Notes under the pieces: generated by a model
Seen by the model: only the letters and a program-made list of their open reading frames with translations
The model's database searches: none
Told to the model about the DNA's origin: nothing
Position numbers and translations under genes: made by a program
From: JANSWY01 sp965243755
Lineage (GTDB): Bacteria > Bacteroidota > Bacteroidia > Cytophagales > Cyclobacteriaceae
DNA: 64,000 bases
Direction: 5' to 3'
Assembly (NCBI GenBank): GCA_965243755.1
Contig: CBDEVW010000003.1
Span: 1,798,001 to 1,862,000 of the forward strand
In this document: positions 17,811-27,150 of the stretch, in pieces
How positions within the stretch are numbered: the first letter of the stretch is position 1
Layout of the letters: every line of letters begins with the position of its first letter

Positions 17811-19439
17811 TCAAGTTTGAATTACTCCAACATTGAATGGCTTTTCAATAGGCGCATGGTCTGCAGCCTCAATGCCCAATGAAATTACCTTTCGGGTTTC
17901 TACCGGATCAATAATACCATCTACCCATAATCTGCTTGCCGCATAGTACGGGCTGAGTTCACTATTATATTTGTCAGAGATTTCCTTCAGTAATTTTTCT
18001 TCTTCCTCTTCCGTAATCTCCTGCCCCTGGGCTTTCAGTGATGAAACTTTTATTTGTAACAAAGTTTTGGCAGCAGAGGCTCCACTCATTACCGCTATTT
18101 GTGCTGTAGGCCATGCGTAGATCAACCGGGGATCATATGCCTTCCCACACATGGCGTAGTTTCCTGCTCCGTACGAATTCCCCAATACAAAGGTGAATTT
18201 AGGAACAACCGAGTTAGCCATTGCATTCACCATTTTAGCCCCGTCTTTGATGATTCCTCCATGCTCAGCCCGGCTTCCAATCATGAATCCACTCACATCA
18301 TGGAAAAACACGAGTGGTATTTTGCGCTGGTTACAGTTCATAATGAATCTGGCAGCCTTGTCGGCAGAGTCAGAATAAATTACTCCTCCCATCTGCATCT
18401 CCCCTTTTTTGCTTTTTACCACCGTTCGTTGGTTAGCTACAATACCTACCGCCCAGCCATCTACTCTCGCATATCCGCATAGCAATGTTTGACCGTAAGA
18501 TTTCTTATACTCATCAAAGGATGATTCGTCCACAATGGTTTGGATGATCTCCCTCATATCATAGGGCTTAGTCCTATCCGAAGGGAATAGTCCATAGACT
18601 TTGGAAGGATCAATTTTGGGTGGTTTAGGCGCTTCACGGTCAAAGCCCGCTTTGTCAAAAGCACCTACTTTATCAAATATCTTTTTAATTGCATCCAGAC
18701 ACTCTTCGTCAGAGTTATATTTGTTGTCTGTTACACCGGAAATTTCACAATGGGTTGTTGCACCCCCTAATGTTTCATTGTCAATCGATTCCCCGATAGC
18801 AGCCTTTACGAGGTAGCTACCGGCTAGAAATATGCTTCCTGTCTTATCAACTATCATGGCCTCATCAGACATGATCGGCAGGTATGCACCGCCGGCAACA
18901 CAACTTCCCATGATTGCTGCTATCTGAATGATCCCCATTGAAGACATTTTAGCGTTATTCCTGAATTGCCTGCCAAAATGCTCTTTGTCTGGGAAAATTT
19001 CGTTTTGCATTGGAAGAAAAACACCAGCACTATCCACCAGGTATATGATTGGCAGCCTGTTTTCCATAGCTATCTCCTGTGCCCTCAGGTTCTTCTTGGC
19101 TGTAATTGGGAACCAGGCGCCAGCTTTTACAGTGGCATCATTGGCTACAATAACACATTGTCTTCCCTGAACATGGCTAATTCCAACCACCACTCCTCCG
19201 GAAGGGCAGCCTCCAACCTCTTCGTACATCCCATCGCCGGCAAAAGCTCCAACCTCAAGGAAATCAGCATTATCATCTTTCAAATAATCAATTCTCTCTC
19301 TTGCTGTAAGTTTGCCTTTTTTGTGATGGGAGGCTATTTTCTTTTCCCCTCCTCCAAGCTTTACCTTTTTCAGTTTTTGGGACAACTGAAAGACAAGTTG
19401 TTTATTAGAATCCTCATTTTTGTTGAATTCCAAATCCAT
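17811..19439 (-). CDS. Acyl-CoA carboxylase carboxyltransferase subunit (methylcrotonyl-CoA type)
   Basis: 542 residues from ATG 19437-19439; an upstream in-frame TTG would sit on the probable -7 element. The subunit moves the carboxyl group from carboxybiotin to an acyl-CoA. Motifs: KGKLTARERIDYL near the start, a Gly-rich N-lobe (MGSCVAGGAYLPIMSDEAM) and C-lobe (FHDVSGFMIGSRAEHGGIIKDGAKM, FVLGNSYGAGNYAMCG). LGGATTHCEISGVTDN and the AYDPRLIYAWPTAQIAVMSG stretch best fit methylcrotonyl- or geranyl-CoA carboxylases. That would place it in leucine or isoprenoid breakdown. The biotin carboxylase subunit is not in the window. Confidence 0.9.
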   Translation of the reverse strand: MDLEFNKNEDSNKQLVFQLSQKLKKVKLGGGEKKIASHHKKGKLTARERIDYLKDDNADFLEVGAFAGDGMYEEVGGCPSGGVVVGISHVQGRQCVIVANDATVKAGAWFPITAKKNLRAQEIAMENRLPIIYLVDSAGVFLPMQNEIFPDKEHFGRQFRNNAKMSSMGIIQIAAIMGSCVAGGAYLPIMSDEAMIVDKTGSIFLAGSYLVKAAIGESIDNETLGGATTHCEISGVTDNKYNSDEECLDAIKKIFDKVGAFDKAGFDREAPKPPKIDPSKVYGLFPSDRTKPYDMREIIQTIVDESSFDEYKKSYGQTLLCGYARVDGWAVGIVANQRTVVKSKKGEMQMGGVIYSDSADKAARFIMNCNQRKIPLVFFHDVSGFMIGSRAEHGGIIKDGAKMVNAMANSVVPKFTFVLGNSYGAGNYAMCGKAYDPRLIYAWPTAQIAVMSGASAAKTLLQIKVSSLKAQGQEITEEEEEKLLKEISDKYNSELSPYYAASRLWVDGIIDPVETRKVISLGIEAADHAPIEKPFNVGVIQT

Positions 19440-19475
19440 TGATCTATTGTTTTTTGGGTTGTTGCAATTTTTGCC

Positions 19476-19483
19476 CAAAAATA
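19476..19483 (-). promoter_or_regulatory. Probable -7 element of the carboxyltransferase gene
   Basis: On the minus strand this reads TATTTTTG, matching TAnnTTTG, 37 bases upstream of the ATG at 19439. The -33 half is not clear. The gap to the MCE gene (stop at 19497) is short, so read-through from that gene is also possible. Confidence 0.4.
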
Positions 19484-19496
19484 CCCTTATTATTGA

Positions 19497-20429
19497 TTAT
19501 TTGTTGCCTTTCAGTTTTTTGTTTTTTCTACCCAGCGGTTTCAGAAAGTCCCGTGGGTGTTCGTTGAAGTGATTGACAGTCTTATCAAGGTCGATCAGCA
19601 ACTGATTGAGGTTATTATATAAACTGTCTTCGGTCATTAATTTGCCAAGGGTTCCCTCATTGTCTTTGAAGTGGCTGGCTGTCTCAGACAACTTAGTGGT
19701 CAAATCATTTATATTATCCAGCGTTTTTTGTATTTGCAATTGATTCAGGCTATCAAGAAATTTATTGGTTTTGTCAGTGATTGGCTTGATGCCCGACACT
19801 GATTCTTTTAAGTGAGACACGGTAGCTCTTGTCTCCTTTATCGTCAATTCAAGGGTTCTCGCGTTGGTATTATAAAATTCGTTGATGTTCCCAAGCGTTT
19901 TTTTCAGTTCTGTGATTGATTGTTTTATTTCAGAACCGCTACCTTCCATGTCTTTCAGAATCTTGTTGATCCCACCGATAGTGATGGCAATGTTGTCAGC
20001 TACATCTCCGGTCTGAGCCAAAATCTGCTCGATTCTTTCGTCAATTTGTCCTTTTAATGTGTCTCCCGGTTGCAGTGGTTTGTTGATATCACCGGGTTGT
20101 AGTTGGATGGCCTTACCTCCCAAAATGTCACTGTTAGCTAATTCCGCAATTGCTCCTTCGCCGACGGTTACTGAATTATCTACATCGATTTCCACTATAA
20201 TTCGATCAGAGGTTCCATTTTGATCTAGTCTGATGGCACTTACCCGACCGACAGCCAAACCCTTTACAATCACATTATTAGATACAGTTAACCCACTGAT
20301 GTGATCGTATGATATGTAATATTTATTTGTGTTGGAGAAGAAGTCTATTCCTTTCAGATAGTTGAAGCCGAAGTACAGCAGGATTCCCGCAACAACTGCC
20401 AGTAAACCTACTTTAAATTCTTTTGACAC
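19497..20429 (-). CDS. MCE/MlaD-family lipid-transport protein
   Basis: 310 residues starting at GTG 20427-20429, with no ATG alternative near the conserved N-terminus SKEFKVGLLAVVAGILLYFGFNYLKG. That segment (about residues 5-25) is a membrane anchor. The MCE domain follows (about 35-120: YISYDHISGLTVSNNVIVKGLAVGRV, then GEGAIAELANSDILGGKAI). The C-terminal part is helical with coiled-coil character and a basic end (GRKNKKLKGNK). MlaD proteins carry phospholipids across the periplasm in association with an ABC transporter. The permease and ATPase genes are not in this window. It follows the amidase gene by 27 bases. Confidence 0.92.
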   Translation of the reverse strand: MSKEFKVGLLAVVAGILLYFGFNYLKGIDFFSNTNKYYISYDHISGLTVSNNVIVKGLAVGRVSAIRLDQNGTSDRIIVEIDVDNSVTVGEGAIAELANSDILGGKAIQLQPGDINKPLQPGDTLKGQIDERIEQILAQTGDVADNIAITIGGINKILKDMEGSGSEIKQSITELKKTLGNINEFYNTNARTLELTIKETRATVSHLKESVSGIKPITDKTNKFLDSLNQLQIQKTLDNINDLTTKLSETASHFKDNEGTLGKLMTEDSLYNNLNQLLIDLDKTVNHFNEHPRDFLKPLGRKNKKLKGNK

Positions 20430-20456
20430 GCTTAAGATCGATTTTGGTTAATATTC

Positions 20457-21233
20457 CTAGTTTTCCAGCTCTTCTTTATAGTCTCGGAAGGCCCTGTATA
20501 TTCCAGAAGCAATATACACCTGATTTAGTTTATCATTTAACTCTTTTTCTTCTTTTTGGTTACTTAGGAAACCCACCTCTACCAGCACACTTGGCATTGT
20601 GGTTCTCCATAAAACTAAAAATCCCGCAGACTTTACGCCCCGGCTTTTTCTGTTTACCCTGTTTTTAAATTGGTATTGAATATTCTGGGCAAGCTTGACA
20701 CTGTTCTGCTGATAGGCACTCTGGTATAATGAAAAAAGAATATAGGATTCCGGAGAATTAGGATCAAACCCATCGTATGTTTCCTGGTAATTTTCTTCTC
20801 TTAGGATCACAGAGTTCTCACGTTGTGCCACCTTCAGATTGTCATCCGAAACATGATTTCCCATTACATAGGTTTCACTGCCATAAACATTATGATTGGG
20901 ATTGGAATTGCAATGAATACTGATAAACAGATCCGCATTCTTTTTATTGGCGAGATTGGCTCTTTCGCTAAGCGTCGGATAAGTGTCTTTATTCCTGGTA
21001 TAAATAACCTCAACATCAGGCAATTTTTCCTTCATTATTCTACCCAATTCCAGGGCAATTGCCAATGCCACGTCTTTTTCTTTCGATAGCCTTCCACTAG
21101 TGCCTGGATCCTTACCTCCATGCCCTGCATCTATTACTACCCTTCTAACTTTGTAGTTCTTCACTCCAAGCGAACTGAAGGAACCACATACCAGGACTAA
21201 AGAAAAACCAATTACAATTGCAATATTTTTCAT
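20457..21233 (-). CDS. N-acetylmuramoyl-L-alanine amidase (Amidase_3)
   Basis: 258 residues with a signal peptide (about 1-24). The zinc-amidase motifs are complete: VVIDAGHGGKDPGTSG, with the first zinc His; the metal-ligand Glu soon after (SKEKDVALAIALELG); ISIHCNSNPN; and VLVEVGFLSNQKEEKEL with the catalytic Glu. The enzyme cleaves the amide bond between muramic acid and the peptide stem, typically during cell separation or wall turnover. It is upstream of the MCE gene on the same strand, a pairing I have seen in Bacteroidota, and is divergent from the LptD-like gene, so the three form an envelope-related group. Confidence 0.95.
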   Translation of the reverse strand: MKNIAIVIGFSLVLVCGSFSSLGVKNYKVRRVVIDAGHGGKDPGTSGRLSKEKDVALAIALELGRIMKEKLPDVEVIYTRNKDTYPTLSERANLANKKNADLFISIHCNSNPNHNVYGSETYVMGNHVSDDNLKVAQRENSVILREENYQETYDGFDPNSPESYILFSLYQSAYQQNSVKLAQNIQYQFKNRVNRKSRGVKSAGFLVLWRTTMPSVLVEVGFLSNQKEEKELNDKLNQVYIASGIYRAFRDYKEELEN

Positions 21234-21318
21234 TTCGTTCCGGTTGTATATTTTAATAAAGCGATAATTTTACACAAATTTGAGCAATTTTCTTAGAAAC
21301 TAAAAACAGGCTTGTAGG

Positions 21319-24099
21319 TTGAGGTATCTCTTATTGTTGGGATTTGTCGTATTCATTAATCATTTCGTTTATTGTCAAAACCTGGCAGACACACTTAAAA
21401 CGGAATCGGTTAACCAAATATTATCTGATACCATTCCGGATAATTCCAATGAGGAGATTGAATCATTCATCAATAACCCCAATTTATTGATTTCAGGACA
21501 AGATTCTGTTTCGAACATAACCGGCACTGCAATTGCCCGGGACTCAGTTCCTACAAAGCCTCCAAAAAGAGACATTGAGACTACTGTAATTTACAATGCC
21601 AAAGACAGTATTTTCTTTGATCTTGAAAATCAGGACATTTTTTTATACGGCGAATCTTCCATTGATTATGGTGATATCAAACTGGAAGCCGAAAGGATCA
21701 AGCTCAATTGGATTAAAAAGACCATCAAAGCAAACTATTTATTGGACACAGCTGGACGCAAAGTTGGCAAACCTGTTTTCACCGATAAAAATGATGTCTA
21801 TGAAACGGATGAAATGGTCTACAACTTTGAAACAAGAAAAGCTGTTATCACCGGCGTAATTACAGAACAGGATGGAGCATTCATGCATGGTGAGCTGGTA
21901 AAGAAGAATTCTGAAGACGAACTATTTATAAGGAATGGAAGGTATACGACCTGCGACCAGGCCAAACCACACTTTCATATCCAGTCAAACACTTTAAAGG
22001 TCATTCCTAAAAAGAAAATTGTTTCAGGTCCGTTTAATTTAAGATTTGGTGAAATACCCACCTTTCTATGGCTGCCTTTTGGAATGTTCCCTCAGCCAAA
22101 ACAAAAATCGTCTGGGATTATCATTCCCTCCTATGGTGAAGAGCGTGTTAGGGGTTTCTTTCTGAGAGACGGGGGTTATTACTTTGATGTAAGTGATTAT
22201 GCAGACTTAAGGCTCACAGGCGATATTTACAGTAAGGGTGGATTTGGGTTTAGAGCGTCCAGTAATTACAAATGGCGCTACCATTTCAATGGATCATTTA
22301 GTTTTTCATACAACAGGAGTCTTGGGGACCAGATCGAAAACCCATTAGAAACCAATGACTATTGGATCCGATGGAGCCATACGCCACAGACAACCGGTAC
22401 CAGTTCATTTTCAGCCTCTGTAAACCTTGGTTCAACCACTTACAACCAAAACAACAATCAGGCTAACCAGGATTTCACACGAAATATCAACTCTCAGTTT
22501 ACTTCTAATGTAGGCTATCGAAAAACCTTTCAGGGGACTCCATGGAACATGTCAATGAACCTGAGACACAGGCAAAATGTATCAAGCGGTAAAATTGATA
22601 TGACTCTTCCTGAAATGACGGTGAATATGAACCGGATCTATCCTTTAAAATGGCTCTTCACAAGCTCAAATAATCCATTAGCAAAAATCAGTTTAAGTCA
22701 TGCTTTTAGCGCAAAAAATGATATCACCAATTTTCCTTCAACCAGCGGATTGAGTTCAACATTTGTACAGGAAGGAGGGGAAGCAGATTCATTGACGTTC
22801 CGTGATGATTTTGCTGAAATTCTGAAAAGGGGGAAATTTGGAGGCCGTCACACGATTCCAATTACCACCTCCTTCAATGCGTTAAAGTATTTCACTGTGA
22901 GCCCGAGTGTAAACTATGAGGAAATATGGTATTACCAGAAACTGGAATATGAATATGACTCTACACTTGAAGCAATTAACATTGATACAGTAAATGCCTT
23001 CCAGAGATTGAATACTTTCAGCCTTTCTGCAGGTGTAAACACTACGCTTTATGGAATGGTGACTGTTAATGGAAAAAATATTCAGGCCATAAGACATGTG
23101 CTGCAACCCAGCATTTCATTCAGCTATCGGCCGGATCAACGGGACCGATATACAACAGAGGTACAGACTGATAATGAAGGGAATACTCAAAATTTTTCAC
23201 ATTACAGGAACTTTCTATATGGAGCTCCAGACGGAGGAGAAAGTAAAAGCATGTCCATCTCGGTAAGGAATAACATTGAAATGAAAGTGCGGAATAAAAA
23301 AGATACTGTTAACGAGTTTTCGAAGATCAAAATATTTGATAACCTGGCCTTTTCATCCGCTTACAATTTCGCCGCTGACTCCTTTAAGTTAGGTGACATA
23401 AGATGGAATGCCAGAACGTCATTATTCAAAAATGCTGTCAGTGTTGCACTAAGTGGTGCGATTGACCCCTATAATTACCTTCTGGAGTCCGAGACATTTA
23501 ATGAAGATGGCTCCCGTACTGTCGACCAAAGAAAATTAGACCAGTTTGCCTGGAATACCGGAAATGGTCTGGGGCAAATGAAAAACGTTACAGCAAACAT
23601 TTCCTTCAATCTGAAACCAAAAGGTGCGAAAAGGCAGGAGGAACAAAACACCAGTGACTATGGAAGGCAAGGAGATTTGGCCAGAACCGATTTTGTGAGT
23701 GATCAGGGTTCGCCGGAGGAATTGGAATACATCAACGCCAACCCTAATGAATATGTCGATTTCAGTATCCCATGGACCTTAAATGTGCGGTATCAAATCA
23801 ATAGAAATAAAACGGGATTTGCAGATCCTACCATCAACCAAACCATGAGTTTTAATGGAAACGTAAGCATCACCAAAAAAACCAAAATTAACTTCACTTC
23901 CAACTACGATTTTGAAGAAAATAAATTTACCACCACCCGAATTGGTGTCAACCGGGATCTCCATTGCTGGGTGTTGGATTTTGGGTGGGTTCCATTTGGC
24001 CGATACCAATCTTTTAATGTTACCCTTCGTGTAAGAGCTCCGATTTTGAAAGACCTGAAGCTTGAGAAACGAAGAAACTTCTTCGACTTCTTCCAATAA
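21319..24099 (+). CDS. LptD-like outer-membrane LPS assembly protein
   Basis: 926 residues starting at TTG 21319-21321. The frame is closed by a TAA at 21301, and no ATG or GTG lies between it and the signal peptide (RYLLLLGFVVFINHFVYCQ), so TTG is the only reasonable start. After the signal peptide comes a spacer rich in Asp and Ser, then an OstA-type beta-jellyroll (about 85-210: IFLYGESSIDYGDIKLEAERIKLNW) and the LptD barrel (about 240-926, with FLWLPFGMFPQPKQKSSGI). It should insert lipopolysaccharide or a related glycolipid into the outer leaflet. It is convergent with lysS across a terminator. Confidence 0.9.
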   Translation: MRYLLLLGFVVFINHFVYCQNLADTLKTESVNQILSDTIPDNSNEEIESFINNPNLLISGQDSVSNITGTAIARDSVPTKPPKRDIETTVIYNAKDSIFFDLENQDIFLYGESSIDYGDIKLEAERIKLNWIKKTIKANYLLDTAGRKVGKPVFTDKNDVYETDEMVYNFETRKAVITGVITEQDGAFMHGELVKKNSEDELFIRNGRYTTCDQAKPHFHIQSNTLKVIPKKKIVSGPFNLRFGEIPTFLWLPFGMFPQPKQKSSGIIIPSYGEERVRGFFLRDGGYYFDVSDYADLRLTGDIYSKGGFGFRASSNYKWRYHFNGSFSFSYNRSLGDQIENPLETNDYWIRWSHTPQTTGTSSFSASVNLGSTTYNQNNNQANQDFTRNINSQFTSNVGYRKTFQGTPWNMSMNLRHRQNVSSGKIDMTLPEMTVNMNRIYPLKWLFTSSNNPLAKISLSHAFSAKNDITNFPSTSGLSSTFVQEGGEADSLTFRDDFAEILKRGKFGGRHTIPITTSFNALKYFTVSPSVNYEEIWYYQKLEYEYDSTLEAINIDTVNAFQRLNTFSLSAGVNTTLYGMVTVNGKNIQAIRHVLQPSISFSYRPDQRDRYTTEVQTDNEGNTQNFSHYRNFLYGAPDGGESKSMSISVRNNIEMKVRNKKDTVNEFSKIKIFDNLAFSSAYNFAADSFKLGDIRWNARTSLFKNAVSVALSGAIDPYNYLLESETFNEDGSRTVDQRKLDQFAWNTGNGLGQMKNVTANISFNLKPKGAKRQEEQNTSDYGRQGDLARTDFVSDQGSPEELEYINANPNEYVDFSIPWTLNVRYQINRNKTGFADPTINQTMSFNGNVSITKKTKINFTSNYDFEENKFTTTRIGVNRDLHCWVLDFGWVPFGRYQSFNVTLRVRAPILKDLKLEKRRNFFDFFQ

Positions 24100-24101
24100 A
24101 A

Positions 24102-24128
24102 AAGGAGACAGCCAGAAACCATCTCCTT
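24102..24128. terminator. Bidirectional terminator between lptD-like and lysS genes
   Basis: Stem AAGGAGA at 24102-24108 pairs with TCTCCTT at 24122-24128 across a 13-base loop. The plus-strand A run at 24098-24103 becomes a T run on the minus strand, so it is strongest for lysS. On the plus strand the tail is TTCTTAATT, weaker. It begins just after the LptD-like stop codon. Confidence 0.75.
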
Positions 24129-24152
24129 CTTAATTAATCTATTAGCTATTCC

Positions 24153-25885
24153 TTAGGCTTCAATCCAGGATTGCACTTCTTCCAATGAAGGATTCTTTAC
24201 GTCTTTGAGTTTCATTTTCTTTCTCATTCCACATACATCGTTGTGCAATTTGGATGGCGTAGCTTCTTTGATTTGCTCTATCGTTAGCAAACCGATTTTC
24301 TGTAAAATAGGGATCAATTCTTCTCTCACACCAATAGCAGCGTAATCACCATTGGTGGCATATTGCACCTTCTTTTCCGGCTTCATCTGTGGAAAGAAAA
24401 GTACATCCTGAATGGAATTAGAATTTGTCATAATCATTGAGAGTCTGTCAATTCCAATACCGATCCCTGCTGTAGGTGGCATTCCATATTCTAACGCCCG
24501 AAGGAAGTCTTCATCAAGCTCCATCGCTTCTTCATCGCCCCTTTTCGCAAGTTCAAGTTGTGCTTCAAATCGCTCACGCTGATCTACAGGGTCGTTCAAC
24601 TCACTGTAAGCGTTAGCAATCTCCTTACCATTACAAATCACTTCAAATCGCTCTACCAAACTTCTTTGCTTCGATGTTTCTTTGTTAAGGGTGACATCTC
24701 CACTGGGTAATCCGTAATGAATGTAGGCTGAATAAGTTTAGGCTCGCAATGCTCACCAAAAATCTCATCAATTAATTTGCCTTTGCCCATGGTTTCATCA
24801 ACAGGCACATTTAGTTTCTTACATGTTTCACGAAGTTGCTCTTCATCCATTTCTGAGATATCGATTCCGGTGTATTTCTCTATCGCCTCAAACATGGTAT
24901 ATCTTGGCCATGGTCTTTTGAAGTCTATGAGATGTTCTCCCACCTGCACCTCAGTTGTGCCGTGGATGTTGTTCGCCACCTTTTCAAGCATTTCTTCTGT
25001 AAGGTCCATCATCCACTCATAATCCTTGTACGCAACATAGAGTTCTACCTGGGTAAATTCAGGGTTATGGAAACGAGACATACCTTCATTTCTGAAATCT
25101 TTGGAGAATTCGAAAACACCATCAAATCCACCTACAATCAATCTTTTAAGGTACAACTCATTGGCAATTCTCATGTACAATGGAATATCCAGGGCATTGT
25201 GATGGGTCACAAATGGTTTAGCCGCAGCACCTCCTGCAATGGCCTGAAGTATTGGTGTCTCTACTTCAAGATAGCCTCGATCGGCCAGGAAATCCCTCAT
25301 GGTATTAACCATCCTGGTACGTTTGATGAAGGTATCTTTCACATGGGGATTTACGATCAGATCAAGATATCTCTGCCTGTATCTCATTTCCGGGTCTTCA
25401 AAGGCATCATGTATTACCTTATTGCCCTCCTCATCAGTACTCTCTTTTACAATAGGAAGTGGTTTCAGAGACTTGGAAAGTAGCTTGATGGAAGTGACAT
25501 GAATTGATATTTCTCCTGTTTGGGTGGTAAATACATACCCCGTTACCCCTACTATGTCACCGATATCCATCATCCTTTTGAACACGGTATTGTAGAGTGT
25601 CTTATCCTCATCAGGACAAATATCATCTCTTCTTACATAGATCTGTATTCTTCCGGTACTATCCTGTAATTCGGCAAAAGAAGCGGATCCCATTATTCTT
25701 CGGCTCATGATCCTCCCTGCGATGGAGATATTCTTGTAATCAGTCTTTCGTTTCTCATAATTTTGAGTGATATCCTGCGCTGTTACATTTACCGGGAATA
25801 ATTCGGCTGGGTACGGATCTATACCCATTTTCATCAGTTCTTCCCTGGTATTTCTTCTTTGAATCTCCTGTTCGCTTAATTGCAT
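24153..25885 (-). pseudogene. lysS: Lysyl-tRNA synthetase, interrupted by a one-base frameshift
   Basis: Two frames together give a full class II lysyl-tRNA synthetase of about 577 residues. The first (24653-25885, 410 residues) has the OB-fold (IAGRIMSRRIMGSASFAELQD) and motif 2 (FRNEGMSRFHNPEFTQVELY), and ends after SPLTKKHRSKE with the aberrant VW and a TAG. The second (24153-24659) continues LVERFEVICNGKEIANAYSE and holds motif 3 (GIGIGIDRLSM). Homologues read SKEGLVERFE, so one G is missing at about 24661, where GG became G. Essential function makes assembly error or a recent deletion the main explanations. A gene 3 bases upstream, proline dehydrogenase, lies in the same direction. Confidence 0.93.
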
Positions 25886-25888
25886 CTT

Positions 25889-27082
25889 TTACTTCGAATT
25901 ATTTAATGATTTTCTTCTCTTAATCTCTTTGGTGATCAGGTTGTATTCTCTACTACTCTGTCCGGCAATGGAAGTATTCTCCTCTGCTCTTCTGGACAAA
26001 TAGGGCATTACTTTTCTAACTGGCCCATATGGTACATATTTAGCCACATTGTAACCTTTGCCTGCAAGGATGTAAGAAATATTATCGCTCATTCCGTATA
26101 GTTGAGCAAAAAATATTCTTTCATCTCCAGGACTCATACCATATTGGTTCATTAGCCCAACAAGCATGCTACTACTTTTCTCATTGTGCGTGCCTGCCAC
26201 CAGACCCATAGTCTTTATATTTTGAACGCAAAACTCAATGCCCTTATCAAAGTCTGCATCCGTATCTGCCTTGGTCTCATTGATCGGGCTTTCATAACCC
26301 ATCTCTTCTGCGCGATCCCTTTCTTTTTCCATATATGCACCCCGAACTAGTTTGGCTCCAAGAAAATATCCTTTTTCGGTAGCTATTCTATGCGCTTCCA
26401 CCAAATTGGTGTACATGTCTTTTCTATACATCTGAAAGGTATTATAGATCACTGGTCTCTTTTTATTGAACCTTTCCATCATTTCATAGGTGATGTCATC
26501 AATTACATCCTGTATCCAGCTCTCTTCCGCATCAATCAATAACCTTGAATCAATGTCGGCGATTCCCTGGCATACATCCAGAACCCGTTGTTTAAACCTT
26601 TCAAATGCTTTCTGCTCCTCTTCGTTTAGTACTTTACCAGCCTGGACTTTTGCCATAAGAGAGAAACTTCCTAACCCGGTCAATTTCATTACACAAAAAG
26701 GAATGAATCTGGCCGTTTTGGTTATTTCAATGATCCGAAACATTTCCTGTTTGGTCAATTCAAATCCCTTTTCATCTCCCTGCCCTTCAACAGAGTAATC
26801 CAGAATTGTTTTAATACCGGAGGCTCCCAGGTCATCTATTGCTTCCTCGCAATCATAAACTGACTCACCTCCCACAAACTGCTTATAAACAGTTGCTTTT
26901 ATTAAACCTTTTACAGGCAACCTCAAATTCATTGCCCATATTGATAAAGTTGTACCTATCTTTACCAGCCACGGATTATTTATCACTTTAAACAATAAAT
27001 GCATCCGTCTCAGCGCTTTGTCCGATTTTGACTTAAACGCTATGGCAGTGTCATCAAATGTTAATTCCTGGGTCTCTGTCAT
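25889..27082 (-). CDS. Proline dehydrogenase
   Basis: 397 residues starting at ATG 27080-27082 (MTETQELTFDDTAIAFKSKS). An in-frame TTG at 27103 is unlikely because the -7 promoter element lies on it. The enzyme oxidises proline to pyrroline-5-carboxylate with FAD, feeding electrons to quinone. Family motifs seen are GASGIKTILDYSVEG, YKDMYTNLVEAHRIATEKGYFLGAKLVRGAYMEKERDRA and the C-terminal YLSRRAEENTSIAGQ, which provides the Arg-Arg-x-x-Glu substrate contact. The gene is divergent from aroB and 3 bases upstream of lysS. The partner pyrroline-5-carboxylate dehydrogenase is not in the window. Confidence 0.94.
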   Translation of the reverse strand: MTETQELTFDDTAIAFKSKSDKALRRMHLLFKVINNPWLVKIGTTLSIWAMNLRLPVKGLIKATVYKQFVGGESVYDCEEAIDDLGASGIKTILDYSVEGQGDEKGFELTKQEMFRIIEITKTARFIPFCVMKLTGLGSFSLMAKVQAGKVLNEEEQKAFERFKQRVLDVCQGIADIDSRLLIDAEESWIQDVIDDITYEMMERFNKKRPVIYNTFQMYRKDMYTNLVEAHRIATEKGYFLGAKLVRGAYMEKERDRAEEMGYESPINETKADTDADFDKGIEFCVQNIKTMGLVAGTHNEKSSSMLVGLMNQYGMSPGDERIFFAQLYGMSDNISYILAGKGYNVAKYVPYGPVRKVMPYLSRRAEENTSIAGQSSREYNLITKEIKRRKSLNNSK

Positions 27083-27100
27083 GTGTCTTCTAAATGCGTG

Positions 27101-27108
27101 CAAAGATA
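27101..27108 (-). promoter_or_regulatory. Probable -7 element of the proline dehydrogenase gene
   Basis: The minus strand reads TATCTTTG, a full TAnnTTTG match, 18 bases upstream of the ATG at 27082. No TTTG is found at the expected -33 distance. Confidence 0.5.
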
Positions 27109-27150
27109 TAAAACAGTAGAATATTAAAGAGGTTTAAAATCAGCAAATTA

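Noticed and set aside
18966..19442. A 158-codon open frame on the plus strand
   Set aside because: Antisense to the carboxyltransferase gene; low-quality translation.
24640..24680. Programmed ribosomal frameshift in lysS
   Set aside because: No slippery heptamer or strong downstream structure is seen; a lost base is simpler.
24932..25483. A 183-codon open frame on the plus strand
   Set aside because: Antisense to lysS; no recognisable motif and no promoter.
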